From Argonema galeatum A003/A1 (GTDB lineage: Bacteria; Cyanobacteriota; Cyanobacteriia; Cyanobacteriales; Aerosakkonemataceae), in the NCBI RefSeq assembly GCF_023333595.1, contig NZ_JAIQZM010000012.1:62001-126000 (forward strand): a stretch of 64,000 bases of DNA. The letters are read 5' to 3'. The notes beneath the pieces are model-generated. The model was given only the letters and a program-made list of their open reading frames with translations. It did no database searches and was not told where the DNA came from. Position 1 is the stretch's first letter; every line of letters begins with the position of its first letter. The position numbers were made by a program, and so were the translations under genes. Of the stretch, positions 43,364-52,618 are shown one piece after another.

Positions 43364-43570
43364 GTGAGCAATCAACCCAGAATTCCCGATGCTGAAACTA
43401 GGGCGCGTTCTGTTACCCGCTTGCGTGAAGTAGTGCAACGCATGGACAGAAATATCGCTGAATTAGATGAATTTATTGCCCGTTTAGAAGCGGAAAATAG
43501 TCGCTATTTTGAAGCAGCACGTCAAAGAGGAAACGCCTTGCGTTTAGCTGCACCAAACCAGGAGAATTGA
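43364..43570 (+). CDS. Small coiled-coil hypothetical protein
   Basis: 68 residues from a GTG at 43364 (SNQPRIPDAETRARSVTRL, then RMDRNIAELDEFIARLEAEN). It is highly helical, with no family recognised. A longer GTG start at 43328 is possible. It is between the chemotaxis operon and the convergent helicase gene. Confidence 0.6.
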   Translation: MSNQPRIPDAETRARSVTRLREVVQRMDRNIAELDEFIARLEAENSRYFEAARQRGNALRLAAPNQEN

Positions 43571-43588
43571 TAGAAATTTTGCAGCAGA

Positions 43589-45868
43589 TCATATCGGCAT
43601 CATAGACAGGGAAACGACCGATCGCGGAAATCTGCTCTTTAATGCTGGCAAAACCGGACAAGGGAGTTGTTCCTGCAAATTCTCCGGTTTGCTCCAGGTG
43701 AAAGGCGCTGATGACGCGGCAGACATCCACAGCAAACGCTTCGCCCGCGTCATAGCAACGTAAAGAAGACGAAACTCCTCAGCTGTCTTGAGATATCCGG
43801 CTTGTTCCCAAGCTTGGGCCACTTCTGGTAAGGGAAATTCACCGTGAAGACTAGCACGAATTTGGGCGCGGGCTACTTCTGCCAAAGTAAAGTCGCCCAG
43901 AAACTGAGACGGTGCTGGTATCCGCAGACTACCGGGAATCATTGAGGCGTGTAAAAACGGGATAAAAACGTAATCCCAATCTAGCCCTTTGGCTTTGTGC
44001 ATCGTGATGATGGTCAGCTTACCAGGTTGAGTAAATTGGCTCTCGTTGCCTTCAGTATCAACTGGTTCAAATCTTTCTGAAGTGACAATTTCGCTCAGCG
44101 CGTCCAGAGTAGCAGTCATAGAACTGTTACTCGCTGTTTGTCGGAATATCCGTTCGGCTAATTTGTCGGCGGTAGCAAGTTCCGTTTGGTCATAATTCAA
44201 AGCTAAAGCTAGGAAGGTAATCAGTTGGTAGTGGGGCAACTCAATTCTGGCGCGGAGTAACTTAGTACAGAAGCTACGCGCTTTAAGGACTACCTCTGTT
44301 TGGGGTGGGTCGAGGGGGCCTGGGTAGAGAAACTGCTCTGGTAGACTGGCGAGGGGGTTGAGATCTTGTGGGGGTATCAGTTGACGTTCTACCAGCACTT
44401 CTAAGGCGGCTTTTAAGTGGTCGGGGGAATGGGGCCGATCGAGGAATTGCAGCAGAAAGAGGATTTCTGCTGGAACTTTTGTATAGAGAGTCTGCTGGAT
44501 GACATCGAATATATCTATCCGATTTCCATATTCCTGTCTTAGCTGTTGGGCAACAAATCTTCCTTGGTCGTTTGTCCGCACTAAAACTGCTGCCGATCCT
44601 ACCCCACTCTCCTTGTTAATAGGGGCTAATAATTCGATCGCCCGATCGCCAATTAGTTTGACTGTGTGATGAATATCGTCAGGAGTATAGATTTCCAGAC
44701 CGCGACCGACTGGGGCAGGGTTAGCATCGGGTTGGGGGTCACCTGCTGTAACTGGGAGAATTTTCTGGGGGCGAAAAGGTTGGGCTGTACCTGCCAATTG
44801 GGAGTTATTTACCCAGTCGAGGACAAAGTTAGCCGCATCGATGATAATCTGGCTGCTGCGACCGGCTCGATCCATTGTCGCCAGTCGGTTTTCGGCTTTG
44901 CAGGCTTCACAAAAGTCGCGGAAATACTTTGGATCTGCGGGAGTGAAAGTGGAGTTAATTGCTTGATTTGGGTCGCCAACTCGCACCAGATTGATTTGGG
45001 ATTTTTCCGCTTCTGGGTTAGTGGCGAGAATCTCCAGTAATCGGGTCTGGAGGGGAGAGGAGTCTTGCGCTTCGTCTTCAAAGACGGCAAATACTTGGTT
45101 TTGCCAAAGACGGCGGGCGTTTTCGTTCTCCAGAACTCGCAAGGCGGCGAGAATCATTTCGTCGTAGTCGATGAAGTCGCGCGATCGCAATAAGTCCTGA
45201 TAATTTTCGTATAACCCAGCTGCTAGAGCTAAAATTTCATATTCATCCCTAGTCTCAGTACTCAATTCCCACAATTTTGCTGGCAAGTAACCAGAACTTT
45301 TTGCTTCGTGAATTACCGTTTGAGCCAGTGAGGGCAGGACTTCTGTGCGTAAAACCGACTGACGACGCAATCGCTCGGTTTCCTCTCCATCAAATTGCTG
45401 TCCTTCTACCAAAACTTGATATCTGCGCGGATTGGCGGCAATCCACCGTTCCACCGCAGTCCGAATTAAGCGGTGACTGCGATCGGGCGTAACTATAGTA
45501 ACGTTATCTAAATTCAACCCAGATAGTTCTGGATGACGGTTGGCAATGTTCAGCGCTAAGCCGTGCAATGTATGGACAACAAAGCCTACTTGTGCTAAAG
45601 ATAATTGCTCGCGCAGATATTTGCGGATTTTGGCTTTGATATTGGCGGCAGCTGAACGGGTAAAGGTGACGACGACTAGCTGGCGACGGTTATGCAGTTG
45701 GTTACGTGCGATCGCTAAAGCCGCCGCACCCGCCATCCCCGTAGATTTACCCGCACCGGGAACCGCAGAAACCGCCAGCGGGCCACCCCGCCAGTCTGCC
45801 ATTTGTCTTTGTCCTTCCCGCAGACTATTACGGATAAGTTGTAAAGCTTCTTCTTTGTCAAAAGTCAT
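43589..45868 (-). CDS. UvrD/PcrA-type superfamily 1 helicase
   Basis: 759 residues with SF1A helicase motifs: I AVPGAGKST, Ia TFTRSAAANIKAKI, II FEDEAQDSSPLQ, III VRVGDPNQAIN, V ITMHKAKGLDWDYVFIPF, VI LLYVAMTRAKRLLW. Motif II has EDEAQD rather than the common DEYQD. The motif set suggests ATP-dependent 3'-5' DNA unwinding in repair or replication restart. It is a family common in cyanobacteria as a second UvrD-like protein and is shorter at the C terminus than PcrA. Confidence 0.9.
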   Translation of the reverse strand: MTFDKEEALQLIRNSLREGQRQMADWRGGPLAVSAVPGAGKSTGMAGAAALAIARNQLHNRRQLVVVTFTRSAAANIKAKIRKYLREQLSLAQVGFVVHTLHGLALNIANRHPELSGLNLDNVTIVTPDRSHRLIRTAVERWIAANPRRYQVLVEGQQFDGEETERLRRQSVLRTEVLPSLAQTVIHEAKSSGYLPAKLWELSTETRDEYEILALAAGLYENYQDLLRSRDFIDYDEMILAALRVLENENARRLWQNQVFAVFEDEAQDSSPLQTRLLEILATNPEAEKSQINLVRVGDPNQAINSTFTPADPKYFRDFCEACKAENRLATMDRAGRSSQIIIDAANFVLDWVNNSQLAGTAQPFRPQKILPVTAGDPQPDANPAPVGRGLEIYTPDDIHHTVKLIGDRAIELLAPINKESGVGSAAVLVRTNDQGRFVAQQLRQEYGNRIDIFDVIQQTLYTKVPAEILFLLQFLDRPHSPDHLKAALEVLVERQLIPPQDLNPLASLPEQFLYPGPLDPPQTEVVLKARSFCTKLLRARIELPHYQLITFLALALNYDQTELATADKLAERIFRQTASNSSMTATLDALSEIVTSERFEPVDTEGNESQFTQPGKLTIITMHKAKGLDWDYVFIPFLHASMIPGSLRIPAPSQFLGDFTLAEVARAQIRASLHGEFPLPEVAQAWEQAGYLKTAEEFRLLYVAMTRAKRLLWMSAASSAPFTWSKPENLQEQLPCPVLPALKSRFPRSVVSLSMMPI

Positions 45869-45891
45869 TAGTATGTCTAAGTTATAAATTG

Positions 45892-45958
45892 GTAGGGGCG
45901 GGTTTAGCAGATAACGCTTCTATGAAACAGACAATCTCTCGGCAAAACCCGCCCCTAC
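45892..45958. repeat. Small palindromic element with GTAGGGGC termini
   Basis: GTAGGGGCGGGTTT and AAACCCGCCCCTAC flank about 39 bases. It is upstream of the helicase gene, between divergent genes, and is related by its termini to the elements at 2626 and 26860. Confidence 0.8.
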
Positions 45959-46019
45959 TTGATATGACCGCCGATCGCTAGCTTAAAATCAGAGTACAAC
46001 CCACAGTGTAAAAATCCTC

Positions 46020-47408
46020 ATGGAACTGTTGCACCAGCCGGAAGATATCGTTGCCGAACGGTATCAGATTGTCAACATTTTAGGGCAAGGTGGAACGGGG
46101 ACGACTTACGAGGCCGAAGATCTGCAAACTCGTAAGCGGGTGGCGATCAAAGGGCTGTCCCTAGACCGCATGGCTGACTGGAAAGTTTTAGAATTGTTTG
46201 AAAGAGAAGCCAGCGTCCTTTCCCACTTGAATCATCCCGGCATTCCTTGTTATATAGACTATTTCCAGGTGGAAAGGCCGAATAACCATAGTTTCTACCT
46301 AGTGCAAGAATTGGCAGAGGGCCGATCGCTCTTTTCTTTGGTGCAAAGCGGATGGCACGCAACGGAAAAGGATGTTCGGCAGCTAGCTAGCCAAATTTTG
46401 GATGTTTTGAGCTACCTGCACCAACTTACCCCACCAGTTATCCACCGAGATATCAAACCTCATAACATCGTTCGGCGCGAAGACGGACAAATATTTTTAG
46501 TGGATTTTGGTTCGGTCAAAGCCACTTATCAGAATACAATTACTGCTGGCAGTACGGTAGTCGGCACTTACGGCTACATGGCACCAGAACAGTTTCGGGG
46601 ACAAGCTTTCCCAGCAACCGATCTGTATGGCTTAGGAACAACTTTACTCTATGTGCTGACTCATCGATCGCCCTCGGAATTTCCTTCTCGCCAACTCAAG
46701 ATTAATTTCCGCTCTCAGCTACCATTTTCATCTGAGTTCGCAGACTGGTTGGAAAAGCTGCTGGAACCCGCAGTGGAAAACCGATTTTTGTCAGCTAAGG
46801 AAGCACTCTCAGTGCTAAAGGGTGAGGGAGTTCTCGTACCGATACACCGCCGACCCGCTGGCACTCGTGTCGCCTTTACTAAAACCCAGAAGCGTTTAGT
46901 GGCAGAACTTCCCCGTAATGGATTGGGATACAGGGATGTGTACAATTTAATTTCTGCGCTGATTTCGCTGGTAATGTCATTTTTCTTCTTCTCTTTCCTG
47001 CCCTTAATTTTCTTTAGCCCATTTTTCTGGCTTTTTCCGCTTGGTGCAATTATTGTGAGTATGTTTGGGCTGGCAAAGCTCCAAGAAATCGTGTTTAAAT
47101 TACTGGGTCGCACAAAACTGGAAATTGATAGGCAAAACTTCCGATTGCGATGGTCGTTATTAGGAATGTTCTACCAAGTCCAGGGACGCACCCAAGACAT
47201 CGATCGCGTAGAATTGAGTAAATTTGTGCGACCGGAGGATGAGTGGTATGCCAAATTGAAAGGGGAAACTCCTCAACCAACAATAGCCTGTACCTTGGTG
47301 GAAGGAGTTCGCACCCACCGTTTCGCCTGCTGGCTAACGCCGATCGAGAAAGACTGGTTAACGCAGGAAATAGCCGCTTTCCTGAAAAAACCGCTAGCAA
47401 TTCGATGA
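46020..47408 (+). CDS. Membrane-anchored Ser/Thr protein kinase
   Basis: 462 residues. Hanks-type kinase at about 14-280 with Gly-rich loop LGQGGTGTTYEAED, Lys in RVAIKGL, catalytic loop VIHRDIKPHNIV, DFG in LVDFGSVKAT and APEQF. Two hydrophobic segments at about 310-355 (SLVMSFFFFSFLPLIFF, FPLGAIIVSMFGLA) anchor it, and a C-terminal domain with the pattern of cyanobacterial kinase tails follows. The stop overlaps the start of the glycosyltransferase gene by ATGA, so translation is coupled. Confidence 0.93.
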   Translation: MELLHQPEDIVAERYQIVNILGQGGTGTTYEAEDLQTRKRVAIKGLSLDRMADWKVLELFEREASVLSHLNHPGIPCYIDYFQVERPNNHSFYLVQELAEGRSLFSLVQSGWHATEKDVRQLASQILDVLSYLHQLTPPVIHRDIKPHNIVRREDGQIFLVDFGSVKATYQNTITAGSTVVGTYGYMAPEQFRGQAFPATDLYGLGTTLLYVLTHRSPSEFPSRQLKINFRSQLPFSSEFADWLEKLLEPAVENRFLSAKEALSVLKGEGVLVPIHRRPAGTRVAFTKTQKRLVAELPRNGLGYRDVYNLISALISLVMSFFFFSFLPLIFFSPFFWLFPLGAIIVSMFGLAKLQEIVFKLLGRTKLEIDRQNFRLRWSLLGMFYQVQGRTQDIDRVELSKFVRPEDEWYAKLKGETPQPTIACTLVEGVRTHRFACWLTPIEKDWLTQEIAAFLKKPLAIR

Positions 47409-49096
47409 AATTCTCTCGCCATTACCTGGGTTTGGCTTTAGCTATAGTTGTGGGAACTACCCTCAGATTCTGGAATCTGGACTTCAAGCCATTGTGGTTG
47501 GATGAAGTAATTACCGCTTTGTTCACTTTGGGAAGATCTTACCATGATGTAATACTAGATGTGGTTTTTCCCGTCAACCGCCTAGAACAAATCTTTACTT
47601 TCAATCCCGCTACGAGTTGTGGGGAAATTGCCCGCACTCTTGCTACCCAGTCTACTCATCCACCCCTGTTTTTTTGTCTGATACACGCTTGGTTAAAGGC
47701 ATCTCTGTTTGGTTCAGTTAAACATGGGTGGGTGTGGATATTGCGATCGCTACCGGCTTTATTTGGAGTAGGTGCGATCGCAGCCGTTTACTGGCTCAAT
47801 AGAGTTGCCTTTTCCCCAAAAGCCGGACTAATGGCAGCTGCTTTAATGGCTGTCTCTCCCTTTGGCGTCTACATTTCCCAAGAGGCACGTCATTACACCC
47901 TTCCGGTACTGCTGATTACGTTATCTTTATCAGCACTGATCCAAATTCAGCAAGACCTTCAGCGACAGAAATTGCGATCGCTTGTTTGCTTAAGTTGGGT
48001 AGCATTTAACACCATTGGTTTATACGTCCACTACTTTTTTATCATTGCCTTACTCGCTCAGCTAGCTACCATACTGGTGTTTATTTATAACGCAAAAATT
48101 AAAAGTCTTCGTTTTCGGCTTTTGGCTTTTGGCTTTTGGCTTTTACCTTTTATCTTCTTCATCCCGTGGTTGCCAGTGTTATTGGGGCATTTTGGGCGTC
48201 CCGAAACCAGTTGGGTACCGCCGCCAGAGAATATTGCGCCTCTATACCAAACCCTGGCGGCTTGGTTGCTGATGGTGATTGCCTTACCTGTAGAAAACCA
48301 ACCTCTGTGGATTGCGATTCCTCTCAGTTTGCTGATGCTTGTGTTTGGCAGTTGGCTGGGATGGTACGCCTTTCAAGGGGTGAGACAATTATGGCGCAAT
48401 TCGGCAACTCATCTGGCTACCTTGACTCTGGGGATTTTTATCCTTTTTGTGTTGTTGCAATTTTTCGCGATCGTATATCTGTTGGGTAAGGATATCACTA
48501 TTGCTCCCCGCTATAACTTTGTCTATTACCCAGCTATCTGCGCTTTACTGGGAGCCAGTCTCGTCAGTAAGGGAGCGGGGGAGCGGGGGAGTGGGAAACG
48601 ATCGGCAATTACCGATCGTCAATTTGCGATCGTCACTGTTTTATTGGTTGGGATTATCAGCTGTGTTTTTGTCGTTCATGATTGGGCTTTTCAAAAGCCA
48701 TATAATCCCCAGCGAGTCGCGCAAGATATGCTAAGCGAGCCAGCTTCTCCGCTTATGGTTGTGATGGGATACGACGATTCTCAGGATATGGCTTTGGGAC
48801 TTAGCTTTGCTTTAGCGATTCATAAATTTGATTCAGATAAATGTAAGATAACTGCAGAAGCTTGTCCAAAATTTGCTTTTTTTAATCGATCTTCTGGCTA
48901 CGATTCAGTTTGGCAAAACTTATCCCAACTACCTACACCATCAACACTTCCGCTTTCTTTGTGGGTAGTTGCCCCAGGACTCAGACGCCGTGACTATCCT
49001 CCGCAGCTAGCACTTTCTAGCCAAGCAACTTGCACTATTGACCCCGACGAGTACCACCGCATTGGTATTCCCTATCAGCTTTATCGTTGTCAATAG
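47405..49096 (+). CDS. GT-C-fold membrane glycosyltransferase (ArnT/PMT-like)
   Basis: 563 residues, about ten to twelve hydrophobic segments. The first periplasmic loop has the acidic motif LDFKPLWLDEVITALF typical of GT-C enzymes that use polyprenyl-phosphate sugars. The ATG at 47405 overlaps the kinase stop; an upstream start within the kinase gene is not used. A hydrophilic insertion GAGERGSGKRSAITDR near residue 395 is encoded by a repeat-like GGGAGCGGGGGAGCGGGG tract. A role in cell-surface glycosylation is probable; the acceptor is unknown. Confidence 0.85.
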   Translation: MKFSRHYLGLALAIVVGTTLRFWNLDFKPLWLDEVITALFTLGRSYHDVILDVVFPVNRLEQIFTFNPATSCGEIARTLATQSTHPPLFFCLIHAWLKASLFGSVKHGWVWILRSLPALFGVGAIAAVYWLNRVAFSPKAGLMAAALMAVSPFGVYISQEARHYTLPVLLITLSLSALIQIQQDLQRQKLRSLVCLSWVAFNTIGLYVHYFFIIALLAQLATILVFIYNAKIKSLRFRLLAFGFWLLPFIFFIPWLPVLLGHFGRPETSWVPPPENIAPLYQTLAAWLLMVIALPVENQPLWIAIPLSLLMLVFGSWLGWYAFQGVRQLWRNSATHLATLTLGIFILFVLLQFFAIVYLLGKDITIAPRYNFVYYPAICALLGASLVSKGAGERGSGKRSAITDRQFAIVTVLLVGIISCVFVVHDWAFQKPYNPQRVAQDMLSEPASPLMVVMGYDDSQDMALGLSFALAIHKFDSDKCKITAEACPKFAFFNRSSGYDSVWQNLSQLPTPSTLPLSLWVVAPGLRRRDYPPQLALSSQATCTIDPDEYHRIGIPYQLYRCQ

Positions 49097-49326
49097 TCGA
49101 TCGCACTTCTTAAATTAACTAAAACTCAACCAGCTAAAAACTGTTTCCACCGTTAATTCTAACTCTATTCCCTTGAGAATCTGCAAACGATTCGATTTAT
49201 AGCTAGGGACTAGGGGCTAGGGGCTAGGGTAAGAAAGCTTTATTATCAAGGGTTTCAGGAATTAAGAATGCCTTGACCGCCTTGGCGGTTGCTATAATTA
49301 TCAATTTAGTTTCTAGAACCCGAAAT

Positions 49327-49755
49327 TTATTCCGTCCAATCTTCAATAACTAGACCCGGAATTAGCGAGAAATCCCGCTTGTTACGGGTCACCATTACCG
49401 CATTCACCGAAAGGGCAATTGCGGCAATTCGTAAATCTTTCTGGAGCCTTTTTTTATTAAGTTGCTTATTTTCTTTCAGCAGACGCTCATAACAATTGTA
49501 AGCCTCAGCATCAAAATTCAGTATCCTAACCTCATTAAAATATTCCAAATTTGTCCATAATTTGGTGTAAAGTCTCACTAAATCTGTAGATTCAGAAGCA
49601 CCGTTAATTTTAACAATCCATCCGTTAAAAATTTCCTGCACTGTAACAACTGTAATAGCTAAGTTCGGAAAGACTTTATCTACCTTATAAGTTACAACCT
49701 TGTTTCCTTGGAGTAGATGGGAAACATGATCTGTATCAAGTATCCAAATTGTCAT
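49327..49755 (-). CDS. vapC: VapC-type PIN toxin
   Basis: 142 residues from ATG 49755, which gives the usual start TIWILDTDHVSHLLQGN (a longer frame from 49785 overlaps the antitoxin end). Also visible are TVVTVQEIFNGWIV, QKDLRIAAIALSVN, MVTRNKRDFSLIPGL and EDWT. The acidic PIN residues are intact, so the toxin looks functional. Confidence 0.9.
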   Translation of the reverse strand: MTIWILDTDHVSHLLQGNKVVTYKVDKVFPNLAITVVTVQEIFNGWIVKINGASESTDLVRLYTKLWTNLEYFNEVRILNFDAEAYNCYERLLKENKQLNKKRLQKDLRIAAIALSVNAVMVTRNKRDFSLIPGLVIEDWTE

Positions 49756-49784
49756 TATTTCTCTGATTATTAATAGTTTTATCA

Positions 49785-50141
49785 CTAAAATTCAGTAATT
49801 TCATCATCGTTAGCTAAACGCTCTTTTCTAAGACTTTCTGCAATCTCAGCAAAGTCAGGATCATCCTGAAAAACTCCGGCAAATTTTACCCAAGGATTCT
49901 CCGGTTGTTTAGGGGGTTGCCATTCAATTTCTACTGGAATAATCTCTAGGTTTTCCAGACGAGTATGTAAAATTTCGTTCAATTTTTCTATAGCTTCTTC
50001 TTGCGTTGAAGCTTCTACTTGGCAGTTAGGGAGTTCCAGAAAAGATGCGCTTATTTTTGTTTCATTAGAGCGATCGAGCAAAATATGAAACTTCAGGGGA
50101 ACTGACTGAGATATTTTTCCTGTTGACACTTTGCTAACCAT
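49785..50141 (-). CDS. HicB-like antitoxin
   Basis: 118 residues with a HicB-type partial RNase H fold (SASFLELPNCQVEASTQEEA, IEKLNEILHTRLENLEII) and a C-terminal acidic tail (VFQDDPDFAEIAESLRKE). It pairs with the downstream PIN toxin, a mixed HicB-VapC arrangement seen in cyanobacteria. Confidence 0.8.
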   Translation of the reverse strand: MVSKVSTGKISQSVPLKFHILLDRSNETKISASFLELPNCQVEASTQEEAIEKLNEILHTRLENLEIIPVEIEWQPPKQPENPWVKFAGVFQDDPDFAEIAESLRKERLANDDEITEF

Positions 50142-50358
50142 AAATTCTTCATTAGCTCAAATTTCATTCAATTATAGCAGATAGTGGGGAATATGAGTTC
50201 TATTATGTCGATATCGCATAATACCCAGACAGAAACCGGGGTTTTCAGAAATATCTGGTTTGGAGCTAAAGCACCGACCGCAGCGCATTTTATCCTTGAC
50301 AAAAACATCCTTTTCAGTTAGAATAAAACTTAATACTAAATATTTTAATTAATGCCCA

Positions 50359-50781
50359 ATGAAACAAACAAATTTGCAGGAATTAAAGGAACAAATTTTG
50401 TTAGAGGAAACAGAGCCTCTAGCAATCGAATATAACGGACGCTTAGTTGGGTATTTTTATCCAGTGAGTGCAATGCCAAGTGCGATCGAGGAAATCGATC
50501 GCACTTTTACAAATTTAGTACAGCAATGGCGCAATGAAACAATAGGTATTTCCTCCACTACTGATTTAGTGATGCACCCTGCTTACCAACAAATTATTAC
50601 GATGGGTCCAGTAGTAATTCCTCTGTTATTAAGGGAAGTCGAAAGAAAGTCTGGGCGTTGGTTTTGGGCTTTGTGTGAAATTACTGGAGAAGATCCAGTA
50701 CCTTTAGAAAAACGGGGTAAAACTAAAGAGATGACTGAGTTCTGGCTAGAGTGGGGGAAAGCAAAAGGTTACAAATGGTAG
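50359..50781 (+). CDS. YefM/Phd-like N terminus fused to a conserved cyanobacterial domain
   Basis: 140 residues. Residues 1-40 (LQELKEQILLEETEPLAIEY, GRLVGYFYPV) resemble an antitoxin of the Phd/YefM type. The C-terminal part (HPAYQQIITMGPVVIPLLLR, RWFWALCEITGEDPVP, WLEWGKAKGY) is a conserved cyanobacterial segment without known function. The gene overlaps the following one by seven bases (ATGGTAG), so the pair is translationally coupled. An antitoxin or immunity role for the pair is inferred. Confidence 0.65.
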   Translation: MKQTNLQELKEQILLEETEPLAIEYNGRLVGYFYPVSAMPSAIEEIDRTFTNLVQQWRNETIGISSTTDLVMHPAYQQIITMGPVVIPLLLREVERKSGRWFWALCEITGEDPVPLEKRGKTKEMTEFWLEWGKAKGYKW

Positions 50782-51248
50782 GAAATAATCCTTGGATACA
50801 AAATATTAAAGAATGGATTGAACAAAATCATCCTAATTTAGTGACAACGGGATATCAAATTACCAGTTCAGACACAACTGATTATAATTGTATAGCTTGG
50901 GCTGCTGGAAGTACAGAAGAATGGTGGTGGCCAGATGCCAAAGGTGGAGACTACTGGCCACCTAATATACTACGAGAGGAATCCCTGACTGCTTTTATGA
51001 TGGCTTATCAAACTTTAGGGTATGAAGTCTGCGATAACACTTTGCTGGAAGTTGGTTTTGAAAAAATAGCGATTTATGTTTTAGATGGAAAACCTCAACA
51101 CGCAGCGAGACAACTTCCTAATGGAAAGTGGACTAGCAAATTAGGTCAGTATGAGGATATAGAACATAATTCTTTAGAGGGTTTAGAAGGTAGTATATAC
51201 GGTGAAGTTTCTTGTGTGATGAAAAGGCGTTTGATTGAGCAGGAGTAA
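50775..51248 (+). CDS. DUF7689-like protein with possible papain-like Cys/His pattern
   Basis: 157 residues from the overlapping ATG at 50775. Conserved-looking elements are TTDYNCIAWAAGSTEEWWWP (Cys in an NCIAWA helix start), YWPPNIL, GFEKIAIYVLDGKPQHAARQ (His) and WTSKLGQYEDIEHN (Asp/His). A Cys at a helix start followed later by a His strand and an Asp or Asn is the order seen in papain-like and transglutaminase-like folds. I recall this as a family of unknown function and cannot name an activity. Confidence 0.65.
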   Translation: MVGNNPWIQNIKEWIEQNHPNLVTTGYQITSSDTTDYNCIAWAAGSTEEWWWPDAKGGDYWPPNILREESLTAFMMAYQTLGYEVCDNTLLEVGFEKIAIYVLDGKPQHAARQLPNGKWTSKLGQYEDIEHNSLEGLEGSIYGEVSCVMKRRLIEQE

Positions 51249-51339
51249 TAAACTTTCAGCAAACTTTTGGACTTGGGCAGGGTTGTATAAGGAGTATTGT
51301 TGTTTGATGACACAAACTATATCGAGCTTGACAGCTTTT

Positions 51340-51578
51340 CTAATGAAACCAAACCATACCAATCCGCATTGTAAATAATCGGGCTTGGGGGTTCTTTTGC
51401 TTTAATTTTAAAGCGCTTTCTACCCAGTTGAATCGATGCCATATTCACCTGTTTCTGCATCAATTACGATCATTTTACCAAGATTTTCACTGGACTCGAC
51501 TTGTTGGCGAATATCATTTTCATAAATTTGTTGGGCTTTGTGGGCAACTTCTTCAGCCGTCCAAAAAATAGCTTGCAT
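51340..51578 (-). pseudogene. Frameshifted small antitoxin-like protein
   Basis: An ATG at 51578 opens QAIFWTAEEVAHKAQQIYEN, then GKMIVIDAETGEYGIDSTG, and stops at 51420. One base earlier or later in the GGG run, the frame continues ESALKLKQKNPQARLFTMRI to 51340. A single-base deletion (GGGG to GGG) explains the break. The sequence type is common near TA genes in cyanobacteria; no function is known. Confidence 0.7.
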
Positions 51579-51658
51579 GGTTATTTTACACTAGGGTTTG
51601 CAGTTGGTAATTCTTAATTTTAGTATTTATTATAACATAATTTTAGCATCTGGTTATT

Positions 51659-51780
51659 TTTTTAACCAAGTTTGAATCGCCCCTAATAAATTATCCTGAC
51701 TGGGGGGAAAACCGCGCAAACGTGCTTCGAGGGGTTCGTCGGTGATCCAGACGACGTACAAACCCACCTTAGTATCAGCG
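51659..51780 (-). pseudogene. C-terminal fragment of an unknown gene
   Basis: An open frame without start reads VGLYVVWITDEPLEARLRGF, PPSQDNLLGAIQTWLKK and then stops at 51659. It looks like the last 38 codons of a lost gene; no family is recognised. Confidence 0.4.
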
Positions 51781-51802
51781 ATCGCTCATATTTTGTTTTA
51801 GG

Positions 51803-51895
51803 CTAATTTAGAGATAATTTACGCTTAGAAACAACACAATCTTGCAAATAAAGGTTAATTAATTCCTGGGAAGATATACCTTCTTCTTGAGCCAT
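51803..51895 (-). pseudogene. Partial duplicate of the BrnA antitoxin C terminus
   Basis: The 30-residue frame MAQEEGISSQELINLYLQDC, VVSKRKLSLN is nearly identical to the last 31 residues of the antitoxin at 53028-53240 (MAQESGISSQELINLYLQYC). The DNA downstream is also similar. It is a truncated duplicate without the N-terminal part. Confidence 0.7.
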
Positions 51896-51933
51896 CGTTT
51901 AGTATCAATAAAGCTAAGTTGCATTTGACCTCA

Positions 51934-52143
51934 TTAACGTTCATAAATTTCTTCACGGGTGAGAAAACTATTGACTTTAATCGGGTTTTCTGTTAAAGTA
52001 TTGATGATATCTTGGGTTTTAGTATTGAGTTGAGAAATGGCTAAATTATCGAGTTAATTTTTAGCTTTAAACGCCTCGATAATGGCTTGAATTTGTTCGA
52101 CTTGTTCCGGTTTTAAGCCACTGGCATTAATAGTTTGGCTCAT
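51934..52143 (-). pseudogene. Small antitoxin-like gene with in-frame nonsense codon
   Basis: Starts MSQTINASGLKPEQVEQIQA, meets TAA at codon 30, and continues in the same frame LDNLAISQLNTKTQDIINTL, TENPIKVNSFLTREEIYER to a stop at 51934, 70 codons in all. Without the TAA it would be a normal-sized antitoxin of the type that ends in FLTREEIYER. Cause: one base change, or a sequencing error. Confidence 0.65.
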
Positions 52144-52260
52144 AGTTGATGTGGATTGATATGATTGGATGATTTGAACATAAATGCTTATTTTTGTATT
52201 CTAGCATAACTTATGAACAAGAAACCGGGTTTCTGAAGTTTCTGGAACGGTGCGAATTTT

Positions 52261-52590
52261 TCAACTAACTACTAATGAAACTTGGCTTCGATCGCAATTC
52301 TGGAATTTTTCCCACAAGTCAAACACGCGATCGAGTGCATCTCTTTCATCTAAAGAATGAAAGAGGATGAGACTGGCCCAGGATTGGGTAGTTTCTATTT
52401 TATATCTTGCTCTTAACCATAACAAAAACTCTTCAAATTCTTGGTCTTTTTCCGATTTGGGTAATCCGAGTTGATTTTTGGCGAGATCGTACCCGTAATA
52501 GAAGGACTGAAAATCAAAGATTGAGTACCGACTTAAATAGAGAGTGGGTCTTTTTTTGATTTCTGGTAAAAGGTCATAAAAACTAATCAT
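52261..52590 (-). CDS. Putative immunity protein downstream of papain-fold toxin
   Basis: 109 residues, acidic and helical: ISFYDLLPEIKKRPTLYLSR, DFQSFYYGYDLAKNQLGL, FEEFLLWLRARYKIET and RDALDRVFDLWEKF. The family name is not known to me, but similar small proteins sit beside polymorphic toxins. It lies 28 bases after the papain-fold toxin frame. The immunity role is inferred from that position. Confidence 0.6.
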   Translation of the reverse strand: MISFYDLLPEIKKRPTLYLSRYSIFDFQSFYYGYDLAKNQLGLPKSEKDQEFEEFLLWLRARYKIETTQSWASLILFHSLDERDALDRVFDLWEKFQNCDRSQVSLVVS

Positions 52591-52618
52591 AGTACCTCTT
52601 TTCTCTGTGATGTTATTA

